DNA of 64,000 bases from Daedaleopsis sinensis (lineage: Eukaryota > Basidiomycota > Agaricomycetes > Polyporales > Polyporaceae), in contig CM066308.1 in NCBI GenBank assembly GCA_033807695.1, positions 3,410,001 through 3,474,000 of the forward strand. Direction: 5' to 3'. Positions 24,959-36,747 of this stretch are shown here, in pieces (positions within the stretch are counted from its first letter, which is position 1; every line of letters begins with the position of its first letter). The notes beneath the pieces are model-generated. The model had not been told where the DNA came from. It was given only the letters and a program-made list of their open reading frames with translations, and searched no databases. Position numbers and translations under genes: made by a program.

Positions 24959-27172
24959 CTAACCATGCACACTGCCCGATAGAATGAGGTTCTTCGCCTG
25001 AGCGGAGCGAAGCGTAATCGTGCAACGGCACTCCTCGGGATACCTGTCAGCCGGATCAGCGTCGTGGTTAGCCCCAGATGGTAGCCCGCCTGACGGCACG
25101 AGCGAGTTGATCACATACGACAAAAGCCCCCCCGTCATCTTGAGCTCTTGATTCTGCACATGCCCTTCGATGACCTCCGAGCGGGGCGGTGACGCGATGT
25201 TGAAGACATGTAGCACCATCGCAATATTGATGAAGAGCGCAGCGTCGGCGTAGTATCGTCCAGGGCAAATCCTGATCGTGCCTCGTAAGCCATGCGTCAC
25301 TGCAGGCGATCGTACATACGATTCTGAAACATGTATGTATAGAGCATACCTCCTGCCATACCCGAAAGCGAACCGAGCGGGGTCACAGACGTTTGTGTCC
25401 AGCTGGCCATCCCGAAGGTAGCGTTCGGGCGCGAAGCTCTCTGGGTCGGGATAAACCATGGGGTCGTGTAAGCACGCCCTATCGCGTTCAAAGTACGTCA
25501 GATACATGTCTCTCCGCCACACCCACCTTGAGCCGCCTTCCACGAGCAGGCGTGTCATGAGAGCACAAGTACAGCTGATAACGACGCACCATGTGTTGGG
25601 AATCAGCACAGACCCGCGTGGAATGAAGTACCCTTTGTACTCTAGATCCTCCGTTGTGCGGTGTGGCAGCCCGACCGGGAGGACGTTCTGCCAGCGGACA
25701 CACTCCTTGACGAGCGCGTTGAGATACGGCAGGGCCGCGCGGTCGCTGTGGTCCGGAAGGCGGTCTGGGCCGACGACAGCGTCGAGCTCGGCTTGCGCGG
25801 CCTTCTGCGCGTCCGGATGGAGAGCCATAGCTTGAAAGAAGACTTGAAGTGTGGAGAACGTCTATATGATAGATGGATGACGTGAATGGGGGTGGCGTCC
25901 CATAGGGTTGGGGACGCGAAGGCTGCGCTCACTGTGTCGGCACCAGCTATGATGAACACATGAGTATTCAAGTAAGTATATCGAACAGTGTTAAGCACAA
26001 ACCCTCGCAAGTGGTGAAGCCTACGGCCTTGATGACCCGCGCGTCTTCCTCAGAGAGAGCCTGAGCGTTCTTTCGCCCGCCATCATCTGTTTCACCTAAA
26101 AGGCTGGCGACAATAGAGTGCGAAGTGGTGCCACGGGCCTGTAGCAGCACAATGAGCCCATCATAACAGGTCGACACCTTCGTCAGCACTCACCAAGCCT
26201 TCTTGACACTCTTCGAACATGCTCTCAGTGAAAGCATGTGCTGCGTTTCGCCATGCCGCAAATTCTCTCTGGAACCCCGCCCCGGGCATCCACTCGGGCA
26301 CGAACCGGAGGAACGGAAGGAGCTCGACGAGATATTTCCCGGGAGTAAATGCTTGCCCGCCTTCGAGCGTTTTCTCTATGAGCCCGATGCGCGTGTCGCC
26401 CTCGTCTGCCACCCGTACGCCGTACGTCACGTCGAAAATGGCGGACGCAAATGTGCTAGTGGGTTCTGCAAGTCAGTACGAGGCCGCTCATACATGTCGC
26501 TCGTGTGACTCACTACCGAATATGATCGCACAACCGTGTCGGGTCCGAGAGGAGTTTGCGGAGAAAAAGCAGGGCGGCATCTTGTTGGCTAGGGTAGTGC
26601 TTCGCGAGCCCGCTCGGGAGGAACTGCTGCCAGAATGCACGTCTGTGTCGCCGCCACCATGCTCCATACGGGAAGACAGCGAAGTTCGAATCCTGTCCAG
26701 CCCTGGGAGAGATTGTCTGTCAGTATGCGGCGCCCTGCTGGCGGTACTGCTTACAGTGGTATGAGAGGGGACTGGGGTCTGTCGGAGGTGAATGCCGATT
26801 GCTTTTCTAGAAGCTCGAAAATGGCCTGCGGGCTCCCAAGGACGACTAGGTTCTGCCCAAGCACCGGAAGATGCAAGATATCACCTAAATATCCATCAGC
26901 ACCCTGGCTGTATGCGGACATTTGCACTCACCATGGATGACGCTCAGGTCACGAAAGACGGCCCACAGATCGGGCTGACGCAGAACAGAGATGTTGCCAA
27001 TCAAAGGAAGTGTGTTGGGGCCTGGGGGGAGCGGTCGACCGCGGCGGCGGTTGCGCCATGCGATCTGGGCGAGCACGACTCGCGACAAGACGGCAGCGAC
27101 GAGGAAGAGTCCCGCCAGCTGGACGGAACTTGGACTATGGCTGATAATAGCGGATTGTTGAGCGAGAAACAT
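24959..27172 (-). CDS. Cytochrome P450 monooxygenase
   Basis: Membrane-anchored haem monooxygenase that inserts oxygen into a small molecule; the substrate cannot be told from sequence. The N-terminal hydrophobic anchor VQLAGLFLVAAVLSRVVLA is followed by the proline hinge RPLPPGPNTLPLIGNI. Downstream exons carry PYGAWWRRHRRAFWQQFLP (C-helix), the I-helix AGADT, ExxR in LVKECVRW, PERYL, and the haem-binding block FGYGRR + ICPGR split by an intron, with the Cys near 25266. The C-terminal exon joins GGLLS to YPEECRCTITLRSAQAK across a GT-AG intron. The gene has many short introns; I checked several junctions but not all. It sits 0.8 kb upstream of the protease on the same strand, with no evident pathway partners. 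CYP family not assigned. Confidence 0.88.
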
Positions 27173-28352
27173 TGGGAGATTGGGAGGACAGCAGAGCTTG
27201 GAGTGAAAAAGTACGACACGGTGTGTACGGTATTAGTACTGCCGTCTGGAGAGGGACATCAACTCTATGCTCTCACACGGAGATACAGCGTCGCTCGGGA
27301 CCGAGACAGTGTGTGAGCCTACTTGGTAAATCAGTCGGACCTGACATGCGTGATGTTTGAGGTTAGGTAGAGGCCGGCCTCTCCTTTCGCGCCTATAGTT
27401 GAAGAGAATCAGCGTCCAACTTTTTTTTCTGTTGAGACTCTAATGGTGCGCGTCGAGATTGTAAGTAGATAGCAATGGATACCAAACACTGTGCTGACGA
27501 GAAGATGCCACGAATAGAGCCGCAGACCGGACGCTCCGGTGTTGTTTTCAAGCCGGACGCCGTCTTTGACTGGCAGTTTGAGGGCGTACCGTAGGCATCG
27601 GATCTAAGGATTCGTGTCTGTGTGCCTGAGCATCACAGATTGGATGAGAGTGCACAGGGGATACCTGAAGATTATTGGAAGAGAATTAAGCAGTTCCGAG
27701 TCAAGGTCGGAGACACGGTCAATAACTTTGTTGGCGTGGTGAGTATGTTTGGTCATATTATGCGACAGCGTCTGATCCTAACAGCAGCAAACAAAGTGCG
27801 TCACGTTACTGAGCGATACTAATCGGTTACAGGCTTATACCAAGAGGAAGCTACTTCTTCCTTGACATAGCAAGCTCATATTGAAAGGATGATCGATGAG
27901 GTACTGCTCTGCTGTGCCATGGATGAGCGGATGAGCACAAATCCCACAATGTTGATAGCGTTCAGTATCTATACCCAATATAGAAGATAGGTTCCAGCGC
28001 CCGATAATTGAGACGCGTAGTCAGTGGTAGTCTGGTAGTATGGTACTGTGTACATCCTCCGTGCTGACTGCGTTTCTGACAACCACCGACTGGCAGCTCA
28101 CAACATATCTCTATGCAAATGATGAATCGCCCACTGTTTTACGTGCGTGCTGCAGGGCCAGAACGGGCGGCGCCCCTTGGCTGAAGGCAGTGGCCCATCG
28201 CACCGATAGGCCGACGTCAGGTGAGATAGTCCTCGTCGCGCGACGCGCAAGGCTGCTGCCTCGCCGATAATGCGTGCGCAGCCGCGCGTTCCACCTCTAT
28301 AACTCGTCCCACTACCTCCATCGTCTCTTGTTTTCCTCCCTGTTCGACAACC
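27173..28352. other. Intergenic region with an unassigned short frame
   Basis: A 1.2-kb gap. A 66-codon plus-strand frame (27622-27822, containing PEDYWKRIKQFRVKVGDTVN) looks mildly protein-like but matches nothing I know and has no clear flanking exons; it may be a gene relic. The right part is the promoter of the URC1-like gene. Confidence 0.35.
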
Positions 28353-30586
28353 ATGCCCATCTCCGACGCCGTTCTGACACAGATCCTCACCCAGCTCGAG
28401 GCGCTCCAGGTCTCCCAGCAAACGCTTCAAGCAAAGGTGAGTCCGTGCACCGGTCGTATTGCCGAGCGACCAGTTCCGAACGGAGCGCGCGATTGACGAC
28501 TTTGGTGAATCCGTAGCTAGATGCATTGGCGGCTCCCCGCCCTACAAGCCCCCCTTTGAGCCCAGGGCAGCATGCTTCCGGCACTCCCACTTCGAGTCAT
28601 GCCCAGGCCGAGGTCGTCATGTCTAGCGAAGCTCCTACCGCGTCACCTCATAACAGCATAGTTTCACCATCAGCGGCTCCTACTACCGTCACCTCAGTCG
28701 CGGAGAGAGACAAGGAGAGAGAGAAGGTGCTTTACCCGTCAAGGGTGATCCTCACAAGTGAGTTCCAGTTATGATCTACATTCAGGAGCATACAGGGTAG
28801 CAAGAGAATGTATGCGATGAACTGCACCCGGGTAATCTTGATTGCCCTTCCTTGTCATCCGGCTAATCTTCGAGCGGACCGGCCGCGTTTGCTTAAACAA
28901 GAGGCCATCCTCCTCTTATCGCACACTCGAACTCGTCCTGATCTATGCTACCACAGCATATCCTGATGCGCACGGGATCAAGCCCTACCCCCTTCAATGG
29001 GGCGCGTCCGACCCCGTTGTGCGCGGACCAGTTATCTGCTCGCGTCTCCCAACCTCCATCAAGCAGCGCAATGCCCTCGGTGCCCACTCCGGCTCGTACT
29101 CGATCTACCGCGCGCTCGCCATCGCGATGGGCACGCTCGACCCAACGCACAAGCCCGACTACACCAAGACTGAGCCCGCAGTGCCGGTTCCCCCACAGCC
29201 ATCATGGTTCGACCCGAGCAAGATTGTCTCGTTCGATCCATGGGGACACCTTGTTCCCCAGGTGTACAGGCGCGAGCTTGAGGAACTCGGGCTGGACGTG
29301 CGCCCAAGTATTGCGGTCACCAGAGCTCACATGAAGCTGAGCGAGATCGACGAAACGGCACGGAAGGGTGACTTGCAGATCGATGGGAAGATCCTCTTGA
29401 AGAGCAGACCATTGATCAACGCGGACGGGACGGAGAGCACGGCCGACCCAGGTGTCGAGATTGCTATAAGCAAAGCTGCTGTTGAGCCTGTGTGGTACCT
29501 TCCCGGAGTCGCAGAGCGTTTCGGAATGTGAGTTGGTACTTCACTGAGTCATTCGTGTTGCTGACGTTTGGGTAGCTCTGAGGGTCTCCTCCGTCGTGCG
29601 CTCTTCGAAGACACTGGTGGAATGTACCCCGAGCTCATCACGCGCCCCGACATCAAAGTCTTCCTCCCGCCTATCGGTAACTTGACCGCATACATCTGTA
29701 CGTTTTCCCTGCTCTCTATATGCGGGAATCGTACATTGAACGCTATTCAGTCGGGAACCCAGCGTATTTGTCCGACGAATCGAAGGAGCTCACCCTCCGT
29801 GTCCACGACGAGTGTATGTATCCCACTGTTCAAGCACGGTATACAAGTCCGACTGACTGTTCGCTGGCAGGCAATGGCTCTGATGTGTTTGGGTCCGACA
29901 TTTGTACATGTAAGCCATACCTCACCTATGCCATCGAGGAGTGCATCCGAGGCGCACAGCGCGGCGGTGTTGGCCTTGTCGTGTACTTCCGTAAAGAGGG
30001 CCGTGCGCTGGGAGAAGTCACCAAGTGCGTCTTCAATCTACATCTTCCTCGAGCGTTGCTGTTGCTGATCTCCGTATCTCTACCCATAGATACCTCGTGT
30101 ACAACCTGCGCAAGCGTGGGGGTGATTCCGCAGACAAGTATTTCAAGGCGACGGAGCTCATCGCGGGCGTGAAGGACATGCGCTTCCAGGCGCTCATGCC
30201 GGACGTCCTCCACTGGCTCGGCATCAAGAAGATCGACAACATGGTGTCGATGAGCGACATGTGAGCACGTTCTTCGCGTTCGTGGTGCTAGCCGCCGCTC
30301 ACAGCCCCGGCAATCGTACAGGAAGTACAACGCGATCGTGCAGTCAGGCATACCCATCCTCAAGCGGTACGATATCCCCGGTGCGTCCCTCTCTTGCTGT
30401 CTGCCCTGTGTCGCGAGACGGGAAGCTGACGGGGAGGTGTGTCTGATAGAGCACCTGGTGCCCCCGGACTCGCGCGTGGAGATTGACGCGAAGATCGCCG
30501 CGGGCTACTTCACGAGCGGCAAGAAGATCACCGAGGCCGACCTGGTCAAGACCGTCGGCAGGACCTGGGAGGAGACCGAGCACTGA
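28353..30586 (+). CDS. URC1: URC1-like GTP cyclohydrolase II family protein (uracil catabolism)
   Basis: Homologue of fungal Urc1/Urg1, proteins related to GTP cyclohydrolase II and linked to uracil catabolism. Exon 1 is 28353-28436, exon 2 28517-28757 and exon 3 28957-29527; exon 4 starts at 29576 and further exons run to the stop at 30584-30586. The N-terminal 100 residues are a Ser/Pro-rich extension. The GTP_CH_N-like region follows (HGIKPYPLQWGASDPVVRGP...WGHLVPQVYRRELEELG). The cyclohydrolase-II-like domain has three conserved zinc cysteines (DECNGSDVFGSDICTC, split by an intron after DE) and YFRKEGRALGEVTKYLVYN. The C-terminus is TSGKKITEADLVKTVGRTWE. Introns are short GT-AG. No other uracil-catabolism genes are visible nearby. 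Confidence 0.88.
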
Positions 30587-31704
30587 GTACTGAGCGCTAA
30601 GCCCTTGTGCTTGACCTGTGCTCGCGCGCACGGGAGGTGGACTGGATGGTGCGCGTTGAGTCGATGAGCTAGATGCGACTCGGAACAACAACGCGCGGCA
30701 TGTACGCACGCATACTCGCACTGATATCGAACCACAAATAAACCTCGTTGGGACTGAACGTAGTTGTCTCCTAGGAGTGTGAGCGATCAAGCAAGCTGCA
30801 TCGGCGTGAGCAATGGCGTAAGCGACTGGCACTGGAGGAGGGAAAGCCTGGCGGGAAGTACACGGACTGGGGCCGAGCCTTGTTTGGTGATGTTAGGTTC
30901 CGCGTCGTAAGTAATATTCAGTACTCCCGGTCCAGTGCCAGTGCACCGCCTAGATGAACCCCACTGCAGCCTCCAGAACATTTCCCCTTGGTGTTGACGG
31001 TCGCAAGCTCATGTCCGCCGCGTGTATTGGATCTGGCATGTTCGTCTTGTTGTCCCCTTCGAAGAAGGCGTAATATCTGGCAATCCCGATATCCAGCGAG
31101 TTTGGCGTCTGTACTGAGAGTTCAACCCGTTCTCATATGATCACCACTGGCAGCATGCAGGACACCCGGTCAGAACACGTTTCTGAGATACTCCAGATAG
31201 TCAATATGCACAAAACAATTGATTGCCACCACTACTGACGTGCGTCATGTACTCTACGCTACCGAAATGTGAGGACTTCCACCTGAATGTCCGATCCTCA
31301 TGCTGATGTTGAGATTCGCAGGTGGCTTCCATTGGATATCTATCAGAAGAAAGAAACGCTTGCGACCGTACAGAATGACATTGTCTGCCACTGTATGCCG
31401 CTACTGATGCTGGTGTTGGATAACCATGGTCAATATCACCTTGAGACTCACGCACGATTCACGAGCGAGGATAACCGACTATCCTGCTCCTTGCGTACGA
31501 TTCGTGTGTTGCACATGCATCGCCGTTGTGAATATAAGCATCTGCTGAGAGCCCTCTCTCCTCCTCGGCCTCTCTCCACCCCAGCCCCTAGGCCTCAAGC
31601 TGTTGGGACTACACTGACTTCAATCTGTACCACTCATAGTGCTCCGTACGTGGAACTACGTCGCTTTTTTCTTGGGAAGCTCATACTTACTTGGCTTGTA
31701 GATC
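30587..31704. other. Intergenic region
   Basis: About 1.1 kb. No gene recognised. A GT...CTTGTAG tract just before 31703 could be a 5'-UTR intron of the downstream unknown gene. Confidence 0.4.
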
Positions 31705-32066
31705 ATGAACTTTTTCCCTACACTCTTCGACTCCGACTATCAGCCCGAGCGGCGGCAGGCACTATATGCATCTGGAGACAACCATGCGTTTTTCCAGATG
31801 GATGGTGGACGCGTCTACAATCACCCGACGCCCTCACACTCCCTTCCTGTTCACCCCGCCTCACGCCCACCACTACCTGTCTCATCGCAGAGCTGTCCAC
31901 CTTGCATTGGCGTTGGAGGCCCAGTCCAATATCCGCCGAGTTCCATACGGGCAGACTTACCCTCCCCCTACATCAATGGTCCCCCCCCTCTTTATTCGCC
32001 GATCTACCACGTTGCAGAGCCTCGGCCTGTTTTCAACGAGCTTGCGAGCCTTTTCACCGCGAGCCG
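31705..32066 (+). pseudogene. 5' part of unknown gene, cut off by an inverted-repeat element
   Basis: The frame from MNFFPTLFDSDYQPERRQAL reaches VAEPRPVFNELASLFTASR before running into the 840-bp inverted-repeat element. The last part resembles a segment in the downstream piece (VAERQAALTRFTA), so the two pieces belong to one internally repeated gene. Simple removal of the element does not restore one frame. Joining left through the codon for Ala at 32059-32061 with right from 32921 does, giving LFTA then EPDSYGSP. The gene is therefore either interrupted or expressed only from its downstream part. The family is unknown. Confidence 0.45.
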
Positions 32067-32906
32067 TCTACACCAAGGCATGTTTGCCTTTGGTTTAAAA
32101 ACCTGGCGGACTTATTGCCCCCCCTCCCATCACCGTCCATGCCCTCCGCATCACGCGGACCATCCGCCACATTGATTTCGGCGCCTGTGTCTGTGTGCCG
32201 GCGTGCGTGCCGTTCCCGCCCACATCCCCAAGACTGGCACCCGCCCGCCGTCCCCGCCGTCCCCGATACCCAAGGACGACATACCAAACGCCTCGTCGAT
32301 CGCCCGCCCGCCCGCTCCATCCTACCGAGCGGGACAGCGGGCAGAGCGCGTCGGGCATCCCGTGACGGGCGGGGGCGGGGGGCGAGCGGGCCTCTCATCG
32401 GGGCCGCCCGTCGGCTGCCTCTCCTCGGGGTATCGTCGGCGACGCCCATCGGTTGGATGCCCGTCGGCAGCGTTGTCAGGCAGCGACGGGCAGAGCAAGC
32501 TCATCCCGCCACGGTCCCGCTCACCCGCCGTCCCGCTCACCCGCCCGCCACTGCACGGTGGGCGGGTCAGCCGGACGGCGGGGTGAGAAGTCGACTCGAC
32601 GCGTCGCTGGACGCGTTTGCAGGTCTATCCCGTGTAATCATCCGAGTCGGTGCGAGGATGTGTTGGATGCGTCGGGTATGGCGCGGGAGGACATTCCCGG
32701 GGCACCATGCACGGCGGGCGGGCGGTCGAGGACACGGCGGGTATGTCGTACAAGGGCGGGCGAGCGGGGCGGCACGCACGGCACGCGGATGGTACAGACG
32801 CCATGGCGGATGATCCGCGTGATGCGGAGGGCATGGGCGGTGATGGGAGGGGGAGGAAAATCTCTGTACGGTTCTTTAACCAAAGGCAAATATGCCTTGG
32901 TGTAGA
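32067..32906. mobile_element. 840-bp GC-rich inverted-repeat (MITE/foldback-like) element
   Basis: The ends are inverted copies starting TCTACACCAAGGCA. Similarity extends over about 105 bp, including CATGCCCTCCGCATCACGCGG on both sides (one base different in sequence nearby), and more weakly inward for roughly 300 bp. There is no coding capacity; the long frames across it are a by-product of high GC content. The flanks are imperfect copies of one another (about 17 bp, 32050-32066 and 32909-32926, both reading TCACCGCG then AGCCG). This could be a degraded target duplication or a pre-existing repeat of the host gene. The mobilising family is unknown. Confidence 0.7.
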
Positions 32907-32962
32907 ATCTACTCACCGCGGAGCCGGACTCTTACGGCTCTCCTGGTCCCGCTAGCCGGGGA

Positions 32963-34108
32963 ATGTACAAGTCGGATCCTGCGAACGACTCCCCACTCCT
33001 CGAATCCCCCACTAGCACGCCGTGGGACTTCCTCAATATCGCCCCTAGTACCCCGGCTGATTTGGAACTGGACAGGAACTACTGCCCGGGAGACGTGGTG
33101 CAGTCCCAAGCTCTATCCGACATCGTTGGTACCGCTTACAACACCGAGCAAGGACCGTGCACCACTTGGAACACCACCTGCTCTCCTCCTTTCGGCTCAG
33201 AGGTTGCAGACTTGACCCAATCACGCCCAAGCTTAGTCGGCTCATCGCACAACTATCCGCCCAGTTTGATGGACAGGTTGCCGCCAGGCGTTGGCAGTGA
33301 CGGTGCTGCTGCCCCCCCTCTACTTCCGCCGATTCCCACCGTTGCAGAGCGCCAGGCTGCGCTCACGAGGTTCACCGCGCCGCCGCTGCAGAGCACGGAC
33401 TACTCCCAGTGGGAGTCGTACGGTAGTCCCACCGGCCCGGGACTCGGAATGTACAAGTCGGATCCTGCGAACGACCCACTCCCCAAGTCGTGCAACCCAT
33501 CTGTTAATGCTACACCTCCTACCCCGGCAGATTCGGAGGTGGTCGCGCGCTATCCGGGAGACGCGTCGCACTACCAAGCTCAGTTGGGCGCTGGCAGCCC
33601 TACTGCTCATAACATGGTGGACCACCGTGACTTCGAAGAGCTCACGCAGCAACCGTACACTGAAGGGAACACTGCCCGCTCTTCTAGACTTGTCGGCGAG
33701 GTTCTAGACTTCGGAACCTTATGCAGGGTGGACCTTCTACTGGCCGAGAAGTACGAGGACGCCGGGATCTACGACCATGCAACTCCCGCCTTCGACCCCA
33801 AGAAAGGGAAGCTAGGCCAGAAGACGATGTTTCGCACCCGATTCCTCCGCTACCAGAACGACGGCTTCACCGAGCGGCAGGTCAACGTCTGCGGCTGTTG
33901 CGAAGGTGTTCTCATCCAGCCCACGAAGGGAAAGCTCGCAACACTGGCTGCGCGGGAAATGCAGAAGTATGCTCAGGGCGCGTACGCCTCGCAGTCGGGG
34001 GCACCGTTCCCGTACGCCATGAACGAGCTGTGGCTCTGTTCTATCAAGGTTGTGTCCACCGGGTCGCTGCAGGTGCGGTACTTCTGCCGCCGACCTCCCT
34101 GTCCGTGA
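32963..34108 (+). CDS. Unknown protein with internal duplication and Cys-containing C-terminal domain
   Basis: An uninterrupted frame of 381 aa from the first ATG after the inverted-repeat element; the same frame is open back to about 32909. A segment beginning GMYKSDPAND and continuing through PTPAD and PGD occurs twice (near residue 1 and near 165), showing an internal duplication. The N-terminal two thirds are Ser/Pro/Thr-rich. The C-terminal 150 residues look folded: CRVDLLLAEKYEDAGIYDH, TMFRTRFLRYQNDGFTERQV, then VCGCCEGVL and a final CRRPPCP. That domain could bind a metal, but I do not recognise it. It is probably the 3' part of the gene starting at 31705. Confidence 0.55.
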   Translation: MYKSDPANDSPLLESPTSTPWDFLNIAPSTPADLELDRNYCPGDVVQSQALSDIVGTAYNTEQGPCTTWNTTCSPPFGSEVADLTQSRPSLVGSSHNYPPSLMDRLPPGVGSDGAAAPPLLPPIPTVAERQAALTRFTAPPLQSTDYSQWESYGSPTGPGLGMYKSDPANDPLPKSCNPSVNATPPTPADSEVVARYPGDASHYQAQLGAGSPTAHNMVDHRDFEELTQQPYTEGNTARSSRLVGEVLDFGTLCRVDLLLAEKYEDAGIYDHATPAFDPKKGKLGQKTMFRTRFLRYQNDGFTERQVNVCGCCEGVLIQPTKGKLATLAAREMQKYAQGAYASQSGAPFPYAMNELWLCSIKVVSTGSLQVRYFCRRPPCP

Positions 34109-34809
34109 ACTAGAAATCAACCTTCTAAAGTCCCGCCGACTCGGATATTTATGTACAGTCTAACATCGTCTATGCCACTAGCTGGCCCCTCTCTCCCAGT
34201 TTCGTATGACACATGTACCTTTATCACGGAACATCTCAGCGATCGAATCGTCGAGTCTAAACATTACTAGTTCTAGACAAACGAATGTGCTTCTTATATG
34301 TGGTTGTATAGAATGACTAGCACTTACGATAGTCTCTGCGTCTTTTTATCCTCGTACTTACTATTTGACATAGGGCTGCGCCCTGAAGAGGATATCAAAC
34401 TAGATTCCAAAAATTACGTAGGAGTAGTCATATGCATATGTCGAGCAGTTACTTCCCGACAAGGGAGACTTATACCGGTACAACCATCGTTTAACGTTCG
34501 ACCTCATCGAGAAGTCCTCAAGGCTTCACGCGCACGGCCTCAGCGTCGAGCAATAAAATCCAGAACGCAGATGTACAACAATATACTTCCACACATCGTG
34601 GCATTTGCGAACATTAGCGAACGCGGACCACAATATCAGTATCGAATAAGTCAGTTCAAACAAGCAACGATAGTACTAAACGGGCCGACACACGAGAACG
34701 TCGTCTGTCGACACTGGATCGAGAGGTCAACTAGGGGAGAGTCATCAAGTATCATGAACGGGGGTCGTCGTGAACGTATATCGTGAGGGGGTCGTGAGGG
34801 TCGTAACTG
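34109..34809. other. AT-richer intergenic region
   Basis: A 700-bp gap between convergent genes. A 162-codon frame at 34298-34786 has no recognisable motif or bias toward coding, and I do not call it. Confidence 0.4.
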
Positions 34810-36747
34810 CTACCGCCTCGCGGTAGCCGCACCGGAACCAATACCATTACCATTACTACTACCATTACCACCACTTCTCGACACATCCGCCTGCTGGAAC
34901 CCGTGCCCGGCCTTCGTCTTCACGTCGCTCCAGAATGCGTGCCAGTCGTGCCCGCGCGGCTCGGGGACCGCCGCTGCCGGGGTCGATGGGTAGGACGACG
35001 TGGGCGGGAGCCCGTCCGCGGGCGTCGCACGGGAGAACGCCTCTTGCTGCGCCGCGCTCACGCGCTCGACGGCCTTAATGAGCGACGGGGTCGCAGGCAC
35101 TGGTGTGAAGACGGCAGGAGTGAGCGTCGTGGACGACGCGGTGCCGGCCTGCGAGATCGCGGCAGAGGACGCCTTGTGCGCGAGGTTATGCCGCTGGAGG
35201 AAGTCGGGCTGCCACTTCCCGTGCGAGACGTCCTTCGCGCTCTGCGCGCGGCTGACACTGGTGACGTCCTGCTCGTCGTCGGAGAGGGGGTCGTCTTTCA
35301 GCCGCTTCGCGGGCTGCTCTTCTGCGAGCGTCGCCATCGAGTCGGAGCGGGTCGGAGACCGTACGAAGGGTGGTACGCCTGTCTTGAGATCTTCGTCGTC
35401 CGAATCCACATCGGCGTAAGGATCCAGCGGGTCGAACTTGATTACCTCGCGTGTCCGTTGGCGGCCCTTGATACCCGGCTTACGGTCCTTGCGCAGATGA
35501 TCTTGCGGAGGGGTGAATCTGCGCGGTTGATCATGGAGTGTCTGTGTGTGTGGTCCTGCAAGGGAACGCTTCTTGTAGAGCTTGAGCGGAGAGTCAGGGA
35601 TAGGGAGCTTCAGATCGGCATCGGTGGGAAAGATGATGTCCTTGCTGACGGGATCCAACCCTCTGTTGTGGCCAAAGTGCCGCGCCCAAAAGGACTGAAC
35701 GGGCTGGAATTGACCGGCACGATCGGAGCCATTAGGGAGGGTGGCGGAGTAATCTGCAAGATAACTATCCCATTTCTGGTCGTAGAGACGATGTCAGCAA
35801 CTGTGCGTAGATATTATCGCTAACCACTAACCTCATCCGGGTTCTCGCCAAACTTCTTCCTCAAGAAGAAGTCGGTTGTTGTACCAAGCAGGAGGAAGAG
35901 GCAAAAACCGGTACTTAAACCCTTCTCTTGTGGTGTTCCCCAGCTGCTACCGTCTTTGATCCAGAGCCTATCCCAGACTTCTGTCCAAGAGACCATATGG
36001 GCTAAAAGAGCAATCGAGTGAATGAGCCCAAAGGACCCAATGGAGGACATGCCGAAACGGACGAAGACATGCTGTGTGCGGGCGATGGGAAGGAGACACA
36101 TGATGAGACCGATGGGTGTGAAAACGGCGACAAGGATGAGGCGAGGGAGAAGGGAGGGATGCAGGATAACGGAGCACGCGAGTGCAAATGTGGAGCTGTG
36201 ATTAGACGAATGATCAACGTTTGAATACTCGCGCAGCAGTGTGGAGGGAGAAAAGACATACTATCCAGCAATTCCGGCGAATGTAAGAGCAGCATAGCGG
36301 AATCTTGCGGATAAGATAGAGCACACGATCGCCGAGAGAATCCACACCGCAAGAAATGCGCTTGGGGAGAGAGACTTGGAGGGGGAAACATTCGGGATGA
36401 GGAGGGCAAGGAAAGTCGATAGATGCACTGTAACTTATTGAGAACATGCAGTACCGCGTAGATAGAAAACACACACCTCCAAACACGAAGCCCAGAGCAA
36501 TGCCACCAAGTCCACCCTCCATTCTGAATAGTTTCTTGAACAAAACCTCCGCATGTTGGATCTTCGTCGACTCAGGCTGTCTCAATGCATCATAACGGGG
36601 CGCAAACGCCCGTGTGCGATCGAGAGTGAGGAATGCGCCGGCGAAGGTGATGACAAGAGACAGAAAGAACACAGGCAGGGTATATGCAAGAAGAAAGGAC
36701 GATGACGGTAGTAGCGAAGTGAGAGTGGTCTCTGCGAGAGTGGACAT
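34810..36747 (-). CDS. Multi-pass membrane protein with long cytosolic tail
   Basis: The start MSTLAETTLTSLLPSSSFLL leads into a hydrophobic helix (TLPVFFLSLVITFAGAFL) and then MEGGLGGIALGFVFGG. Further exons between about 35832 and 36470 add hydrophobic segments, including FGLIHSIALLAHMV and STGFCLFLLLGTTTDFF. A 56-bp intron (35776-35831) joins ENPDE to KWDSYLADYSATLPNG. The last exon encodes FWARHFGHNRGLDPVSKD and then about 280 mostly disordered residues with acidic and Ser/Pro stretches, ending in an Asn/Gly-rich run. I do not recognise the family. The gene is divergent from the DHR2-like helicase, with 442 bp between start codons. Two upstream intron junctions were not fully resolved. 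Confidence 0.65.

Noticed and set aside
26680..26700. GTTCGAATCC resembling a tRNA T-arm
   Set aside because: It lies inside a P450 exon and no tRNA fold can be completed around it. The GGTTCGATACC at about 38745 is likewise inside the DHR2-like exon.
31287..32813. 508-codon plus-strand frame
   Set aside because: It crosses the boundary of the GC-rich inverted-repeat element and owes its length to base composition; the protein sequence is low-complexity without motifs.
34298..34786. 162-codon frame in the gap before the membrane-protein gene
   Set aside because: No recognisable domain, no supporting splice structure and base composition like non-coding DNA.
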